Source of the DNA: Mucilaginibacter boryungensis
Lineage (GTDB): Bacteria; Bacteroidota; Bacteroidia; Sphingobacteriales; Sphingobacteriaceae
NCBI RefSeq assembly: GCF_015221995.1
Contig: NZ_JADFFM010000002.1
Location: 1,054,001-1,118,000, forward strand
Reading direction: 5' to 3'
Length of the DNA stretch: 64,000 bases
The notes beneath the pieces were generated by a model, which saw only the letters and a program-made list of their open reading frames with translations, was not told where the DNA came from and searched no databases. Positions 53,867 through 63,756 of this stretch are shown in pieces (the stretch's first letter is position 1; each line of letters opens with the position of its first letter). The position numbers and the translations under genes were made by a program.

Positions 53867-54275
53867 TTGTGCTGGTGAAGAAATGGCATTATTGAAATCA
53901 TTTATAGGTTATGTGCAAGTGTTTGGTTTACGTTTCTTTGGTCTAATTGTGGGATGTTTCTTAATGAGATTGATTTTTTAGATTTATTTGCAAGTGTGGA
54001 AGCCCCCTCTAAACGAACATGAAATCATTTAGACCGATTACGTTTAATACATACAATTTAAAACGCCCTTTTATACGCAGCAATGATTTTTCAAAATCAT
54101 AACAAGATGAGCTTAAGGATTATTGCTTACTCTTTAACAGCCTAACCCTTCCTTGAAAGCGGATATAAATTACAAATATTTTGAAACGATTATTGGGACA
54201 TTGTAAAATAAAAAAACTTGTTTAGCTTAGTTCCATCGCTGTGCCTAACGCAGCTTAGTACTTAAAATTATCACA
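53867..54275. other. 409-bp intergenic region
   Basis: AT-rich and without a supported gene. A frame for a 32-residue hydrophobic peptide runs from the ATG at 53883 to 53981, but nothing supports it as a gene. No clear promoter or terminator was found. Confidence 0.35.
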
Positions 54276-55259
54276 ATGAGAAAAACATTCCTGTCCCGGG
54301 CATTGCTATGCCTATGTCTTTTTGTTAGCCCATTTTTCGCTCATGCACAATGGTCGGGTAATAATCTCTTATCAGACTTGAACACCTGGTCATCACAACC
54401 GGGCTATATCAGCTGGCACGGTACTACAACCAATACACCCACCAGCACCGGTTATGGTACAGGTATGCAATCGGTGTTAGCAGCAGATCCCAGGTTTGGT
54501 ACACAGTTGGTCCAGCCCTTGTGGGATAATAATTTATATTACCGGCAGAATTCGGCAGGAGCATGGACAAGCTGGTATAAGGTCTGGTCTACGGCCAATT
54601 TTGATCCTGACGAATGCCTTGAAAGATCAGTGTCCAATATCAGCGCTGCTGGCAGTGCTGATGCTTTTTTTAACGGTTATACTTTCGCTTACAAATCTAC
54701 AGGTGCGTCCTGGAATGGTTCGCTTATCAGCTACGGTGGTTTTGGCGCGAGTTATGATACACAAATCAGTTCAGATTATGGCCCAGATGGCGGCAAACAT
54801 ATTTCCTTCAGGACAAGGAACGGGGATGTTCCTGCCCACTGGAACCAATGGTACGAACTTTGGAATAGCGGCAATTTGAACCGCAGTGATGCGGATTTTG
54901 CCGCGCAAACGGTAAACTGCACCAATGTTTATGCCGGAGGCAACCTCTGGGCAAAGGAAATAAGGGTCGCGGTAAATAACCCGTGGGCCGATTACGTTTT
55001 CACACCGAAGTACGTTTTGCGGCCACTGGCTGAGGTAAGATCATTTATTCAAAAAAATCACCGGTTGCCGGAAATGCCTTCAGCACAACAAGTATCGAAG
55101 CAAGGGATCAACCTGGCCAACATCGTGACGCTGCAAACCAAGAAGATCGAAGAATTGACTCTGTACCTGATCGAGAAGGATACAAAGCAACAAGCGCAAC
55201 AAAAGGAAATCGACGAATTGCGTAAGCAAGTCGAAACCTTATTGCAAAAGAAACCGTAG
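54276..55259 (+). CDS. Exported tail-fibre-like protein, pyocin-knob type
   Basis: 327 residues, signal peptide ending FFAHAQ. Tandem knob-like units contain YYRQNSAGAWTSWYKVW and HWNQWYELWNSGN, each ending in the W..W(N/S) pattern of phage tail-fibre and pyocin-knob repeats. The C-terminal part (about 235-327) has DYVFTPKYVLRPLAEV and HRLPEMPSAQQV, then a coiled coil, and is shared with the next protein. The function is unknown; it could help cell-surface display with the RHS proteins downstream. Confidence 0.7.
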   Translation: MRKTFLSRALLCLCLFVSPFFAHAQWSGNNLLSDLNTWSSQPGYISWHGTTTNTPTSTGYGTGMQSVLAADPRFGTQLVQPLWDNNLYYRQNSAGAWTSWYKVWSTANFDPDECLERSVSNISAAGSADAFFNGYTFAYKSTGASWNGSLISYGGFGASYDTQISSDYGPDGGKHISFRTRNGDVPAHWNQWYELWNSGNLNRSDADFAAQTVNCTNVYAGGNLWAKEIRVAVNNPWADYVFTPKYVLRPLAEVRSFIQKNHRLPEMPSAQQVSKQGINLANIVTLQTKKIEELTLYLIEKDTKQQAQQKEIDELRKQVETLLQKKP

Positions 55260-55301
55260 AAGTATAGTTAGTATCAATCTATCATAAACTCTTATCACAT
55301 C

Positions 55302-56306
55302 ATGAAAAAACACTTTATGGCAGCAATTGCTGTTATCTCTTTAGTCCCTTTTGTTTCAAAAGCACAGTGGCAGGGCACATCACCTGTATACTATACTGGA
55401 GGATATGTGGGCATCGGCACCCCAAACCCGGTGGGAACGCTGCATGTTAAACAGAATACATATGACTTGTTAACTTCAATGTATTCGTTCGATATTGGTT
55501 TGGGTGGGGCACCAGGAGGTTGGGCACGGGCTTTTCGCGTAGTTAACTCGGCTAATTCAAATGGGCAGGATGGTGGCGCATTCGGAGTTACAGGCGCCGG
55601 TACCACACCCAGTTACACGTATATGGCCATTCCTACATCTGACCCCACAGGTTATGATTCACCAAAAATATTAGTACTTGACAACAATGGCAAAGTCGGC
55701 ATTGGTACCACGAATCCGATATCGAAATTGCATATCAATACCAGCTCATCATTAGCCTCTTTTGCTACCATAGGGAATAACGATAATGGTGTTTTACTTG
55801 GCGTTAACAGTGGAGGGGGAACCCCCGCAATTTATACATATAGTGGCAAAGGAATGATTTTCGGAGGCGATTATAGCAGTAATCCGTCTATACAAATGGT
55901 AATTAGCAATACTGGCAAAGTCGGCATTGGCACCACCACTCCAGATGAACTACTCTCGGTAAATGGCACTATTCATTCCAAAGAAGTGAAAGTTAATTTA
56001 ACCGGCCTGCCAGATTATGTTTTCAAAACAGATTATCACCTGCCAACCCTGGCTGAAGTAAAAAGCTATATTGATAAAAACAGTCATTTACCTGAAATGC
56101 CATCTGCTCAAGAAGTAGAAAAGAATGGGCTTAGCCTGGGTGAGATGAATAAGCTTTTATTGAAGAAAGTGGAGGAGCTGACTCTGTATTTGATCGAGCA
56201 AAAAAATGAATCGGATAAAAAAAACGAACAGCAACAGCGACAAATAGATGCCCTTGTTAAGCAATTGGAAACACTAATTAAAACTTCCCTGACAAAAAAT
56301 AATTGA
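55302..56306 (+). CDS. Exported protein with tail-fibre-like C-terminal stalk
   Basis: 334 residues, signal peptide ending SKAQ. Short repeats such as GYVGIGTPNPVGTLHVKQ and GKVGIGTTNPISKLHI appear three times, each a beta-helix or fibre turn. The C-terminus repeats the stalk of the previous protein: DYVFKTDYHLPTLAEV, SHLPEMPSAQEV, then LYLIEQ and a coiled coil. Proteins of this design are widespread in Mucilaginibacter relatives next to RHS genes. Function unknown. Confidence 0.7.
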   Translation: MKKHFMAAIAVISLVPFVSKAQWQGTSPVYYTGGYVGIGTPNPVGTLHVKQNTYDLLTSMYSFDIGLGGAPGGWARAFRVVNSANSNGQDGGAFGVTGAGTTPSYTYMAIPTSDPTGYDSPKILVLDNNGKVGIGTTNPISKLHINTSSSLASFATIGNNDNGVLLGVNSGGGTPAIYTYSGKGMIFGGDYSSNPSIQMVISNTGKVGIGTTTPDELLSVNGTIHSKEVKVNLTGLPDYVFKTDYHLPTLAEVKSYIDKNSHLPEMPSAQEVEKNGLSLGEMNKLLLKKVEELTLYLIEQKNESDKKNEQQQRQIDALVKQLETLIKTSLTKNN

Positions 56307-56322
56307 CAATATCCTGCTTGTT

Positions 56323-59300
56323 ATGAAAAAACTTTACAGTCTTTTAATTTGTTTATTAATACTAAGTGCCAGCCTTAGCTATGCACAAACTAGTTCCGAT
56401 AAATCATTAATACCTCCTTCTCCCAACACCGCGTCATTATTAAAATACGCTCAAATACCTGTAAGTAAATATACCGGTTTACCCAATATCAGCATACCCT
56501 TATACACGATTCAGTCCGGTTCCCTGTCATTACCTGTCAGTCTGTCCTACCATGCTTCAGGTATAAAAGCCTCCGAAGAAGCTAGTTGGGTTGGATTAGG
56601 CTGGTCTTTAAATTGCGGCGGCGTTATCGGCCGTTCGATACGAGGCAAGGACGATATGGTTGGGTCTGGGTTTATCGGATCGCCCGCAGTAGACTCCGGT
56701 TATGGTAACGGCTATTGGGCGGGTACCGCAGGAATTGGGCTTCCGGCAGCTGAACAGGCTTTGACACAGGTATATGGAGGTACTTTTGATTCTGAACCGG
56801 ATCTGTTTTATTTTAACTTCGGAGGTTATTCCGGGAAGTTTTATATACCACAGCAGGAGCATTCCAACGGAATGGTTTATGCTGTAGAATTAGATCAGAA
56901 AAGTGACCTGAAAATATTACTGGATTATAATCAAAAACGGTTCACTGTCACCGATGGAAAGGGCATTAATTATTACTTTGGCACACGCGAATATGGTTTT
57001 TCAGAAAGTTTACCGGTAACAGAAAGCGCGGGAAGTGATATTGCACAACTAACTTTAACCGGAAATGATTGCCCTGATAATAAATCAATTAATTCATGGT
57101 ACCTGGATTCTGTTGCGGCACCTGCCGGGGATAAGATTATTTTTCATTACACGGTACCCGCTGATTGCGGTGGTATCGCAAGCCCCACCTCTCTCAGTGA
57201 AACCTACTATTACCGGTATATCAATGACCCATCGGTAGTTCAACACGTCGTAGATTATTATAATTTATCACGTTCGGTTACCCAGGAGGTAGTTTTGGTC
57301 GGGGTGACATTCAAAAATGGGCATGTTGATTTTAATATCAGCCCAAGAACAGATGCTGCGGGATTTGAAGGATATACTCCGTCCCGCCTTGATTCTATGT
57401 CCGTTTACGCAAATAATAACGTTAACCCTTTAAGGTCAGTGAAATTCAATTATAGCTATTTTTCTGACAGGCTTAAATTAGATTATCTGTATGTGGATAA
57501 TAAGCCTTATCATTTTAATTATAATGAAACAATGGCGCTACCATCCAAACAAACCAAGTCAGTAGACCATTGGGGGCTTTATAATGGTGCCGGAAATAGC
57601 AAACTCGTTCCGAAAACCTATTTCGACAGTGAAGATATTTTGATAGATAATGGTGGCAACCGGGAAGCCGATTCAGCCCGCGCACAAATAGGTATACTAA
57701 CTCAAATAGATTATCCAACCGGCGGATCGGTCAAGTTTGATTATGAGCTAAATGATTTTGGAGGGAACCCTCCGATTTATGCAGGCGCGGGCGGCCAGAT
57801 CGAATCAAATACAGGTTTCTATCCGTCTAATCCAAGCGTGCCATTTATTCAAAAGGATTTTTATGTGCCGCGTGAAACTACAGTTACTTTTTCGGGATCT
57901 GCCCAACAAGGGCTGGACTGTAGTCAAATGCCCAGCAGCCCTGGTGAAAACGAGGCATTTGCCTTGTTGGTAGCTATACCCGATTCTGCGGCAACAGGGT
58001 ATTCGAGTATCGAACAATATTCACCCAGTGAATACATTAAAGCGTTGTTTTATGAAAATTGCGCAACTGCCAGCTATAAAACATACAATATAAAAGTACA
58101 ACCAGGATGGTACCGGATCATTGCCGAGTCCGATTATTCGCACACCGTGGCTGATGTTAGCCTGGGATATAGGAATATTATCGGAAGCAAGCCCGGAGGG
58201 ACTAGCGGAGGGGGTTTGCGTGTAAAGCGGATTACGGCAACGGATGCCAATCAACATACAATGATTAATAAATATATATACCGGGACATTGCCGATGCGA
58301 CAACGTCATCCGGGGTTTTAATGACCACACCCATATATAAAGATGCATTTTCCATCCCTTTATTTAGTAGCTGGGTCGGTAGTCTCGATGGCCGGAGTGC
58401 TTATGCAGGCACATTTATTGAATATCGCTCTTCCAGTGTCCTGCCCCTTAGTACCGCCGCGCAGGGTGGTTACATTGGGTACAGTTATGTAACGGAATTG
58501 TTTGGTGAAAACGGTGAAGGGGGAAAGAAAATAAGCAGTTTTATGAATGGGAATTATGGGTCTTCTTATAATGCACCGCCAACGGAACAAATTAGTAATG
58601 GGCTTTTATTAACAGAATCGACGTTCAAAGCAACGGGCGGTATCCTTCAGAAAGTAGAAAATAATTATACAGATTATGGCCCCGCCCAGAAAACATTTTG
58701 GGGAATGACCTACCAAACACCGCCTTTTATATTTGACTTGCCCCGTACGGAGGATTTCTGGGGGAGTGGTGCGGACATTCCACCAGATGGCCTGGCGGCG
58801 GTATATTATATTAAAAGTTACCCTGTTTATTGTAATTGGTACCGGTTAATTAATACAACGACCAGCGATTACACACCGGCGGGTAATCATGTGAACTATA
58901 TTTCTTACGATTATAATGCCACAAACAGGCAGGTATCCCGGTCTACCGTTAATCAAAGTGACGGTTCCAGAATAACTACAAAATATAAGTTTCCGGTAGA
59001 TTACAGCAGTTCTGCGGGTAGTATTTTTAGTGCCATGATTGCTGCAAATCAGATTGAATCACCCGTGGAGGTGCAAAAATGGCGGGAAGTAGGAACAACG
59101 GATAGTTTGCTAGCGAGCACAGTAACCGAATACAAGTATTTTGCCGGCAACAAATTTATCAGCCCTTATAAAACATACCAGTTAAAGACCGTACTACCGT
59201 TGAGTAATACTACGGTTGGAGAGTCTTCCCCGGCGACCGGGCCTTTTAATAGCCTGCTATTTAACAATAGCTATTATGATTTGAAAAATGAGTTGGATTA

Positions 59301-59826
59301 TGACAATTACGGCAACCCGGTGAAAATGATCGCTAACGGTCAGCAGACGAAGGCTTATCAATGGTCGTATAACAACCAGTATCCCATCGCCGAGTGCAAA
59401 AACGCGTCCAACACTGAGTTTTATGTACAGAACTACGAGGAGACGGGCGGTACAGCAGGGTCGGCGCATACAGGCAACAAATATACCACCAACACCTCTG
59501 TGAGTTGGACTGCGCCGAACAGCCGGGCTTATGTTATTGATTACTGGTATTTGGATGGGGCTACGTGGAAGTACAAACAGGATAGTTACACGGGCAGCAG
59601 TTATACCATGACCGGCGGTTCAGCCTATGACGATGTACGCATTTACCCGAGAGACGCGCAGATCACCACGTACACCTACGAGCCCTTAGTAGGTATGACG
59701 AGTATGACGGACACGAAAGGTCAGACGACCTACTACGAGTACGACAGCTTCCAGCGCCTAATCAACATTAGGGACCAGCAGGGGAATATTGTCAAACACA
59801 CGGACTATCATTACGCCAACCAATAA
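56323..59826 (+). CDS. Large exported RHS/SpvB-like protein
   Basis: 1167 residues, signal peptide ending SLSYAQ. The N-terminal SpvB/TcaC-like part has YTGLPNISIPLYTIQSGSLS and SWVGLGWSLNCGGVI. A long YD-repeat-like shell follows, ending with the true RHS element GQTTYYEYDSFQRLINIRD at the very C-terminus. It carries no toxin tip. Such proteins usually precede and may cooperate with the RHS toxin protein encoded 11 bp downstream, as a cage or surface partner. Confidence 0.8.
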   Translation: MKKLYSLLICLLILSASLSYAQTSSDKSLIPPSPNTASLLKYAQIPVSKYTGLPNISIPLYTIQSGSLSLPVSLSYHASGIKASEEASWVGLGWSLNCGGVIGRSIRGKDDMVGSGFIGSPAVDSGYGNGYWAGTAGIGLPAAEQALTQVYGGTFDSEPDLFYFNFGGYSGKFYIPQQEHSNGMVYAVELDQKSDLKILLDYNQKRFTVTDGKGINYYFGTREYGFSESLPVTESAGSDIAQLTLTGNDCPDNKSINSWYLDSVAAPAGDKIIFHYTVPADCGGIASPTSLSETYYYRYINDPSVVQHVVDYYNLSRSVTQEVVLVGVTFKNGHVDFNISPRTDAAGFEGYTPSRLDSMSVYANNNVNPLRSVKFNYSYFSDRLKLDYLYVDNKPYHFNYNETMALPSKQTKSVDHWGLYNGAGNSKLVPKTYFDSEDILIDNGGNREADSARAQIGILTQIDYPTGGSVKFDYELNDFGGNPPIYAGAGGQIESNTGFYPSNPSVPFIQKDFYVPRETTVTFSGSAQQGLDCSQMPSSPGENEAFALLVAIPDSAATGYSSIEQYSPSEYIKALFYENCATASYKTYNIKVQPGWYRIIAESDYSHTVADVSLGYRNIIGSKPGGTSGGGLRVKRITATDANQHTMINKYIYRDIADATTSSGVLMTTPIYKDAFSIPLFSSWVGSLDGRSAYAGTFIEYRSSSVLPLSTAAQGGYIGYSYVTELFGENGEGGKKISSFMNGNYGSSYNAPPTEQISNGLLLTESTFKATGGILQKVENNYTDYGPAQKTFWGMTYQTPPFIFDLPRTEDFWGSGADIPPDGLAAVYYIKSYPVYCNWYRLINTTTSDYTPAGNHVNYISYDYNATNRQVSRSTVNQSDGSRITTKYKFPVDYSSSAGSIFSAMIAANQIESPVEVQKWREVGTTDSLLASTVTEYKYFAGNKFISPYKTYQLKTVLPLSNTTVGESSPATGPFNSLLFNNSYYDLKNELDYDNYGNPVKMIANGQQTKAYQWSYNNQYPIAECKNASNTEFYVQNYEETGGTAGSAHTGNKYTTNTSVSWTAPNSRAYVIDYWYLDGATWKYKQDSYTGSSYTMTGGSAYDDVRIYPRDAQITTYTYEPLVGMTSMTDTKGQTTYYEYDSFQRLINIRDQQGNIVKHTDYHYANQ

Positions 59827-59837
59827 CCTGAACCGTT

Positions 59838-62800
59838 ATGAAAAGCAAACTTTATCACCTTATCATTGCCGGGTTGTTGGGCAGTATGCCATTCGCCGCA
59901 TTGAAGGCGCAAACGTATGTGGCCGCTCCGGTGACCGGCACGATCACTTCCGGCGAGTATTACCATAATACGAGCATAACGATCAGCGCCACGACGACGA
60001 TCAGCCCGGGAATAGGACAGGCAGTGCACTATTATATCGGCGCGCCGGATTGCGTACCGCTGGCTACGGCACTGAGTGCTAACCAGAACTATATCCGCAC
60101 CATCACGCCACGGATAGGTGGGCTGACTACTGACAGCCAGCTCAGCGGGCTGGGCACTTGTGATGCACTGCAAACCGTGCAGTATATCGACGGTTTGGGC
60201 CGGCCGCTGCAAACGGTGCAGGTAAAGGGCAACCCGCTGGCCACGGCCGACGTAGTGCAGCCGGTAGCGTACGACCAGTTTGGCCGGGAAGCGATGAAGT
60301 ATTTGCCTTATACCGCAACAGGCACACCGGGGGCCTACCGCGCTGACGCATTGACCGGGGCACAAAACACTTTTTATACCACACCGTCCTCAGGGGTAGC
60401 CACCATAACCGCGCCTTTCGCCCAAACGGTATTTGAACCTTCGCCGCTAAACCGGGTGCTGGAACAGGGCGCGCCGGGCAGCACGTGGCAGCCAGCTGTT
60501 AACCGCACCACCACGGCAGGGCGCACAGTGGTCATGGATTACCTGACGAACAACAGTACTGCCCTGACCGATACGGCCAATACCCGGTTGGTCGCCTTAT
60601 ATACAGCTGCCATTAACACTGACGGCAGCCGGACCTTAAGCCGGGCTAACAGCAATACGGCCACTTACGATGCTAACCAGCTGACCGTAACTGTCAGCAA
60701 GGACGAGAACTGGACCAACGGCCGGGGCGGGACAACAGAAACCTATACCGATAAGGAAGGGCATGTGGTATTGAAGCGTACGTTCAACTATAAGAACAGC
60801 GCGCTGGAAATACTGAGCACCTATTATGTCTACGACGATTTGGGGCAGCTGGCCTTTGTGCTGCCGCCGGGTGCTGATCCGGACAATACCGCAGCCATTA
60901 GCCAAACCACCCTGGATAACCTGTGCTACCAGTACCGTTACGACGAGCGCAGCCGGCTGGTGGAAAAAAGGCTGCCAGGCAAAGGCTGGGAATATATGGT
61001 GTATAATACGCTGGACCAGGTGGTGGCCACGCAGGATGCCAACCAGCGCAGCCAGAACCAGTGGGTGTTCACCAAGTACGATGCTTTAGGCCGGGCGGTG
61101 ATCAGCGGTGTCTGGGATAATGGCAGTACGGCTATTACCCGCGCCGATTTGCAAGGCATAATTAACGGTCAACCCACGCTGTGGGAAACTGCGCAAAGCA
61201 GCGGCAACGGCTATACAGCCAATGCCTGGCCTGGTAGCTGGACCAATACATTGGCGATTAGTTATTACGATGATTACAATATCCCAGGCCTGCCGTCAGC
61301 TTACAACCAGCATAATAGTTACAGCACGATGACGCGGGGGCTGGCCACGGCAAGCAAGACCGCTATCCTGAACCCCAATGGCAGCATCAGCAGCGATATG
61401 CTGTGGAAGGTGAACTATTATGACGACCTGGGACGTAACACCAAAACGTACGCGCAGCATTACCTGGGTGGCATAGTAAGTGATTATAATTACGACGAGA
61501 TTAGTAGCACCTACGATTTTAGCAACGCCGTAACCACTACTGAAAGGAAGCATTACGCAAAAAACAGTGGTAATACGGCAGCTGTATTAGCCCTCACCCT
61601 AACCAACAGTTATGTTTACGACCATATGGGGCGCAAAACGGAAACGCACGAGAAAATAAACAACGGTGCTGATATCACCATTAGCAAAAGCGAGTTTAAC
61701 GAGGTTGGGCAACTGTACGCCAAGCACCTGCACAGCACCAATGGCACCAGCTTTTTGCAGGATATTACCTATGGTTATAATGAAAGGGGCTGGCTGAAAA
61801 CAAGCAGTGCAAACCTGTTTGCCATGCAGCTAAACTATAATGATGGCACCGCCAAACAATATAACGGCAATATAGCCGAACAGTATTGGGGGACGCCGGG
61901 CAGTTTAAGCAAAAACTATAGCTACACGTATGATGCCCTTAACCGGCTTACCGCCGGTAACAGTAATACCGCTTACACAGAAACGGGCATTACTTATGAT
62001 AAGTCGGGGAATCTATTAACCCTTAACCGGGCAGGCGGTGCCAACGCGGTAACATTAAGCTATGACGGCTATACCGGCAACCAGCTAACCTCGGTAAAGA
62101 ACGGCGCGGCACAATACCGCAGTTATGGTACTTATGACGGTAACGGCAACGCGCCATCGGACGGACAAGGGCATAGCATTGATTATAACCTGTTCAACCT
62201 GCCCCGGAACATAAGCAGCCTGAACCTTGGTTACACCTATGATGCAACCGGAAAAAAGCTCAGGAAGACCGTCAACAGCACGGTAACCGAATATATTGAC
62301 GGCATCCAGTACACCGGCAGTAATATAGACTTTGTGCAAACGGAGGAAGGGCGTATACTGAACCCAACCGGCACACCGAACTACGAATATACCTTAACCG
62401 ACCATCTGGGCAACAGCCGGGTAAGTTTCGACAGCAGCCATGGCGGATTGACGCCTACGCAGACCGATGACTATTACCCCTTCGGCTTAGTCTCTTCACA
62501 GCCGAATACAACTAGCCCCAAAAACAACTATCTTTACAATAAGAAGGAGTTGCAGGATGAACTGGGCCAGTACGATTACGGCGCAAGGTTCTATGACCCG
62601 GTGATTGGGAGGTGGACGAGTATGGATCCGTTGGCGGAGAAAGGGAGAAGATGGAGCCCCTATAATTATGGCTTTGATAACCCTATGCGGTTTACAGACC
62701 CCGATGGAATGTGGCCGGATTGGGGTGACGTTGTGGCATTTGGTAAAGGATTAGGCCAAAGTGCGGTAGGAAGCGTTACCGGAGTTTATAATGCTGTAAG

Positions 62801-63332
62801 ACATCCAATAAATACTGTCAAAGCAATAGCCAGTCTTGGAACGACTGAAGGTGCAGTAAATATGACAATGGCAGCCGCTGGCGCTGTTCATAAGTTTAAA
62901 ACTGGAAACTCCCGAGTAAAGGCCAATATGATTGGTAATGTCGTTGGAGACGTTGCACAATTAGCTATTGGAACAGGAGAAGTTAAGGTTGCGACTGAAT
63001 CAGTGAAAGTAGCAGAAATTGCGGGTGATGTAGAAAAGGTTGGGGGTGTAGCGAATGACGTTAGTAAAGCAAATGATGCTTTTGTGGTTACTAAAGATGG
63101 CGTAGCATTGCCTAAAGGAGAAAAATATGCTATACCTGAAGGAATGGTTGAAAACCCTAATAGACCGGGTTCCTATGGTACGATGGAGAATGGTAAGTTT
63201 AAAGAACAATTGCGAATAGACCCAGCGACCCCTACAGGTAAAAAAGGCCCTGAGGTAAGTCATTATCACTTAGACGGTGGCAAAGAACACCACGTACCAA
63301 ATGGTAATGATCCTGGATTCAATAATCACTAA
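59838..63332 (+). CDS. RHS polymorphic toxin protein with DUF6443 domain
   Basis: 1164 residues. Signal peptide near residues 1-24; a DUF6443 domain with QYIDGLGRPLQTVQVKGNP near 115; YD repeats; then the RHS core end YGARFYDPVIGRWTSMDPLA near 920 and NPMRFTDPDGMWPDW. After this core the base composition becomes more AT-rich and a variable toxin tip of about 200 residues follows, ending HYHLDGGKEHHVPNGNDPGF. The His cluster suggests a nuclease-like or metal-binding toxin, but no family is certain. The probable immunity gene follows 1 bp later. Confidence 0.85.
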   Translation: MKSKLYHLIIAGLLGSMPFAALKAQTYVAAPVTGTITSGEYYHNTSITISATTTISPGIGQAVHYYIGAPDCVPLATALSANQNYIRTITPRIGGLTTDSQLSGLGTCDALQTVQYIDGLGRPLQTVQVKGNPLATADVVQPVAYDQFGREAMKYLPYTATGTPGAYRADALTGAQNTFYTTPSSGVATITAPFAQTVFEPSPLNRVLEQGAPGSTWQPAVNRTTTAGRTVVMDYLTNNSTALTDTANTRLVALYTAAINTDGSRTLSRANSNTATYDANQLTVTVSKDENWTNGRGGTTETYTDKEGHVVLKRTFNYKNSALEILSTYYVYDDLGQLAFVLPPGADPDNTAAISQTTLDNLCYQYRYDERSRLVEKRLPGKGWEYMVYNTLDQVVATQDANQRSQNQWVFTKYDALGRAVISGVWDNGSTAITRADLQGIINGQPTLWETAQSSGNGYTANAWPGSWTNTLAISYYDDYNIPGLPSAYNQHNSYSTMTRGLATASKTAILNPNGSISSDMLWKVNYYDDLGRNTKTYAQHYLGGIVSDYNYDEISSTYDFSNAVTTTERKHYAKNSGNTAAVLALTLTNSYVYDHMGRKTETHEKINNGADITISKSEFNEVGQLYAKHLHSTNGTSFLQDITYGYNERGWLKTSSANLFAMQLNYNDGTAKQYNGNIAEQYWGTPGSLSKNYSYTYDALNRLTAGNSNTAYTETGITYDKSGNLLTLNRAGGANAVTLSYDGYTGNQLTSVKNGAAQYRSYGTYDGNGNAPSDGQGHSIDYNLFNLPRNISSLNLGYTYDATGKKLRKTVNSTVTEYIDGIQYTGSNIDFVQTEEGRILNPTGTPNYEYTLTDHLGNSRVSFDSSHGGLTPTQTDDYYPFGLVSSQPNTTSPKNNYLYNKKELQDELGQYDYGARFYDPVIGRWTSMDPLAEKGRRWSPYNYGFDNPMRFTDPDGMWPDWGDVVAFGKGLGQSAVGSVTGVYNAVRHPINTVKAIASLGTTEGAVNMTMAAAGAVHKFKTGNSRVKANMIGNVVGDVAQLAIGTGEVKVATESVKVAEIAGDVEKVGGVANDVSKANDAFVVTKDGVALPKGEKYAIPEGMVENPNRPGSYGTMENGKFKEQLRIDPATPTGKKGPEVSHYHLDGGKEHHVPNGNDPGFNNH

Positions 63333-63333
63333 T

Positions 63334-63714
63334 ATGGATTTCAACGAAATTGAATGGCACGATTGCGTGTTGCGAAATATCTACATAGACAGGAGTAATC
63401 CCGGATATCAAGATATAGTTAAATTGAGCATAACGACACCAGACTCAAAGAAATTGAGTATAACGTTTGAAGATGTTTATCATGCTGATTTAAACTTGAA
63501 CTTTAATGTTATAGCTGAAGAAACTATTAGGTCAGCAGAGATTAATTATTCAAGCGATGCTCTTAAAACCATAAAGGAAAAATGGAGACAGTTAAGCGCA
63601 GAAGTAAGTACACTAAAGCAGTTTGAAATAACTACAAACTCTACTAATAGTACAATTACAGTTTATGCGCTAAAGTGCCATATTGACCACGATGACGACT
63701 TAGCTAATGCTTAA
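63334..63714 (+). CDS. Probable immunity protein of the RHS toxin
   Basis: 126 residues from the ATG at 63334, one base after the toxin stop. Acidic, small, no signal peptide, with DFNEIEWHDCVLRNIYIDR at the start and HIDHDDDLANA at the end. The opening resembles small proteins that begin 'EWHDC.L..I', found beside toxins. The position makes it the cognate immunity protein, by inference. The larger frame from 63277 overlaps the toxin gene and is less likely. Confidence 0.68.
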   Translation: MDFNEIEWHDCVLRNIYIDRSNPGYQDIVKLSITTPDSKKLSITFEDVYHADLNLNFNVIAEETIRSAEINYSSDALKTIKEKWRQLSAEVSTLKQFEITTNSTNSTITVYALKCHIDHDDDLANA

Positions 63715-63721
63715 CAATGAC

Positions 63722-63747
63722 AAGCCCCTTAACCGGGGCTTTTTTTA
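63722..63747 (+). terminator. Terminator after the toxin/immunity pair
   Basis: 6-bp GC-rich stem AGCCCC/GGGGCT (63723-63728 with 63735-63740), a 6-nt loop and seven T. Confidence 0.85.
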
Positions 63748-63756
63748 TTAAAGACA

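Noticed and set aside
53883..53981. 32-residue hydrophobic peptide gene
   Set aside because: It has an ATG and a stop but no promoter, neighbour or conserved partner to support it.
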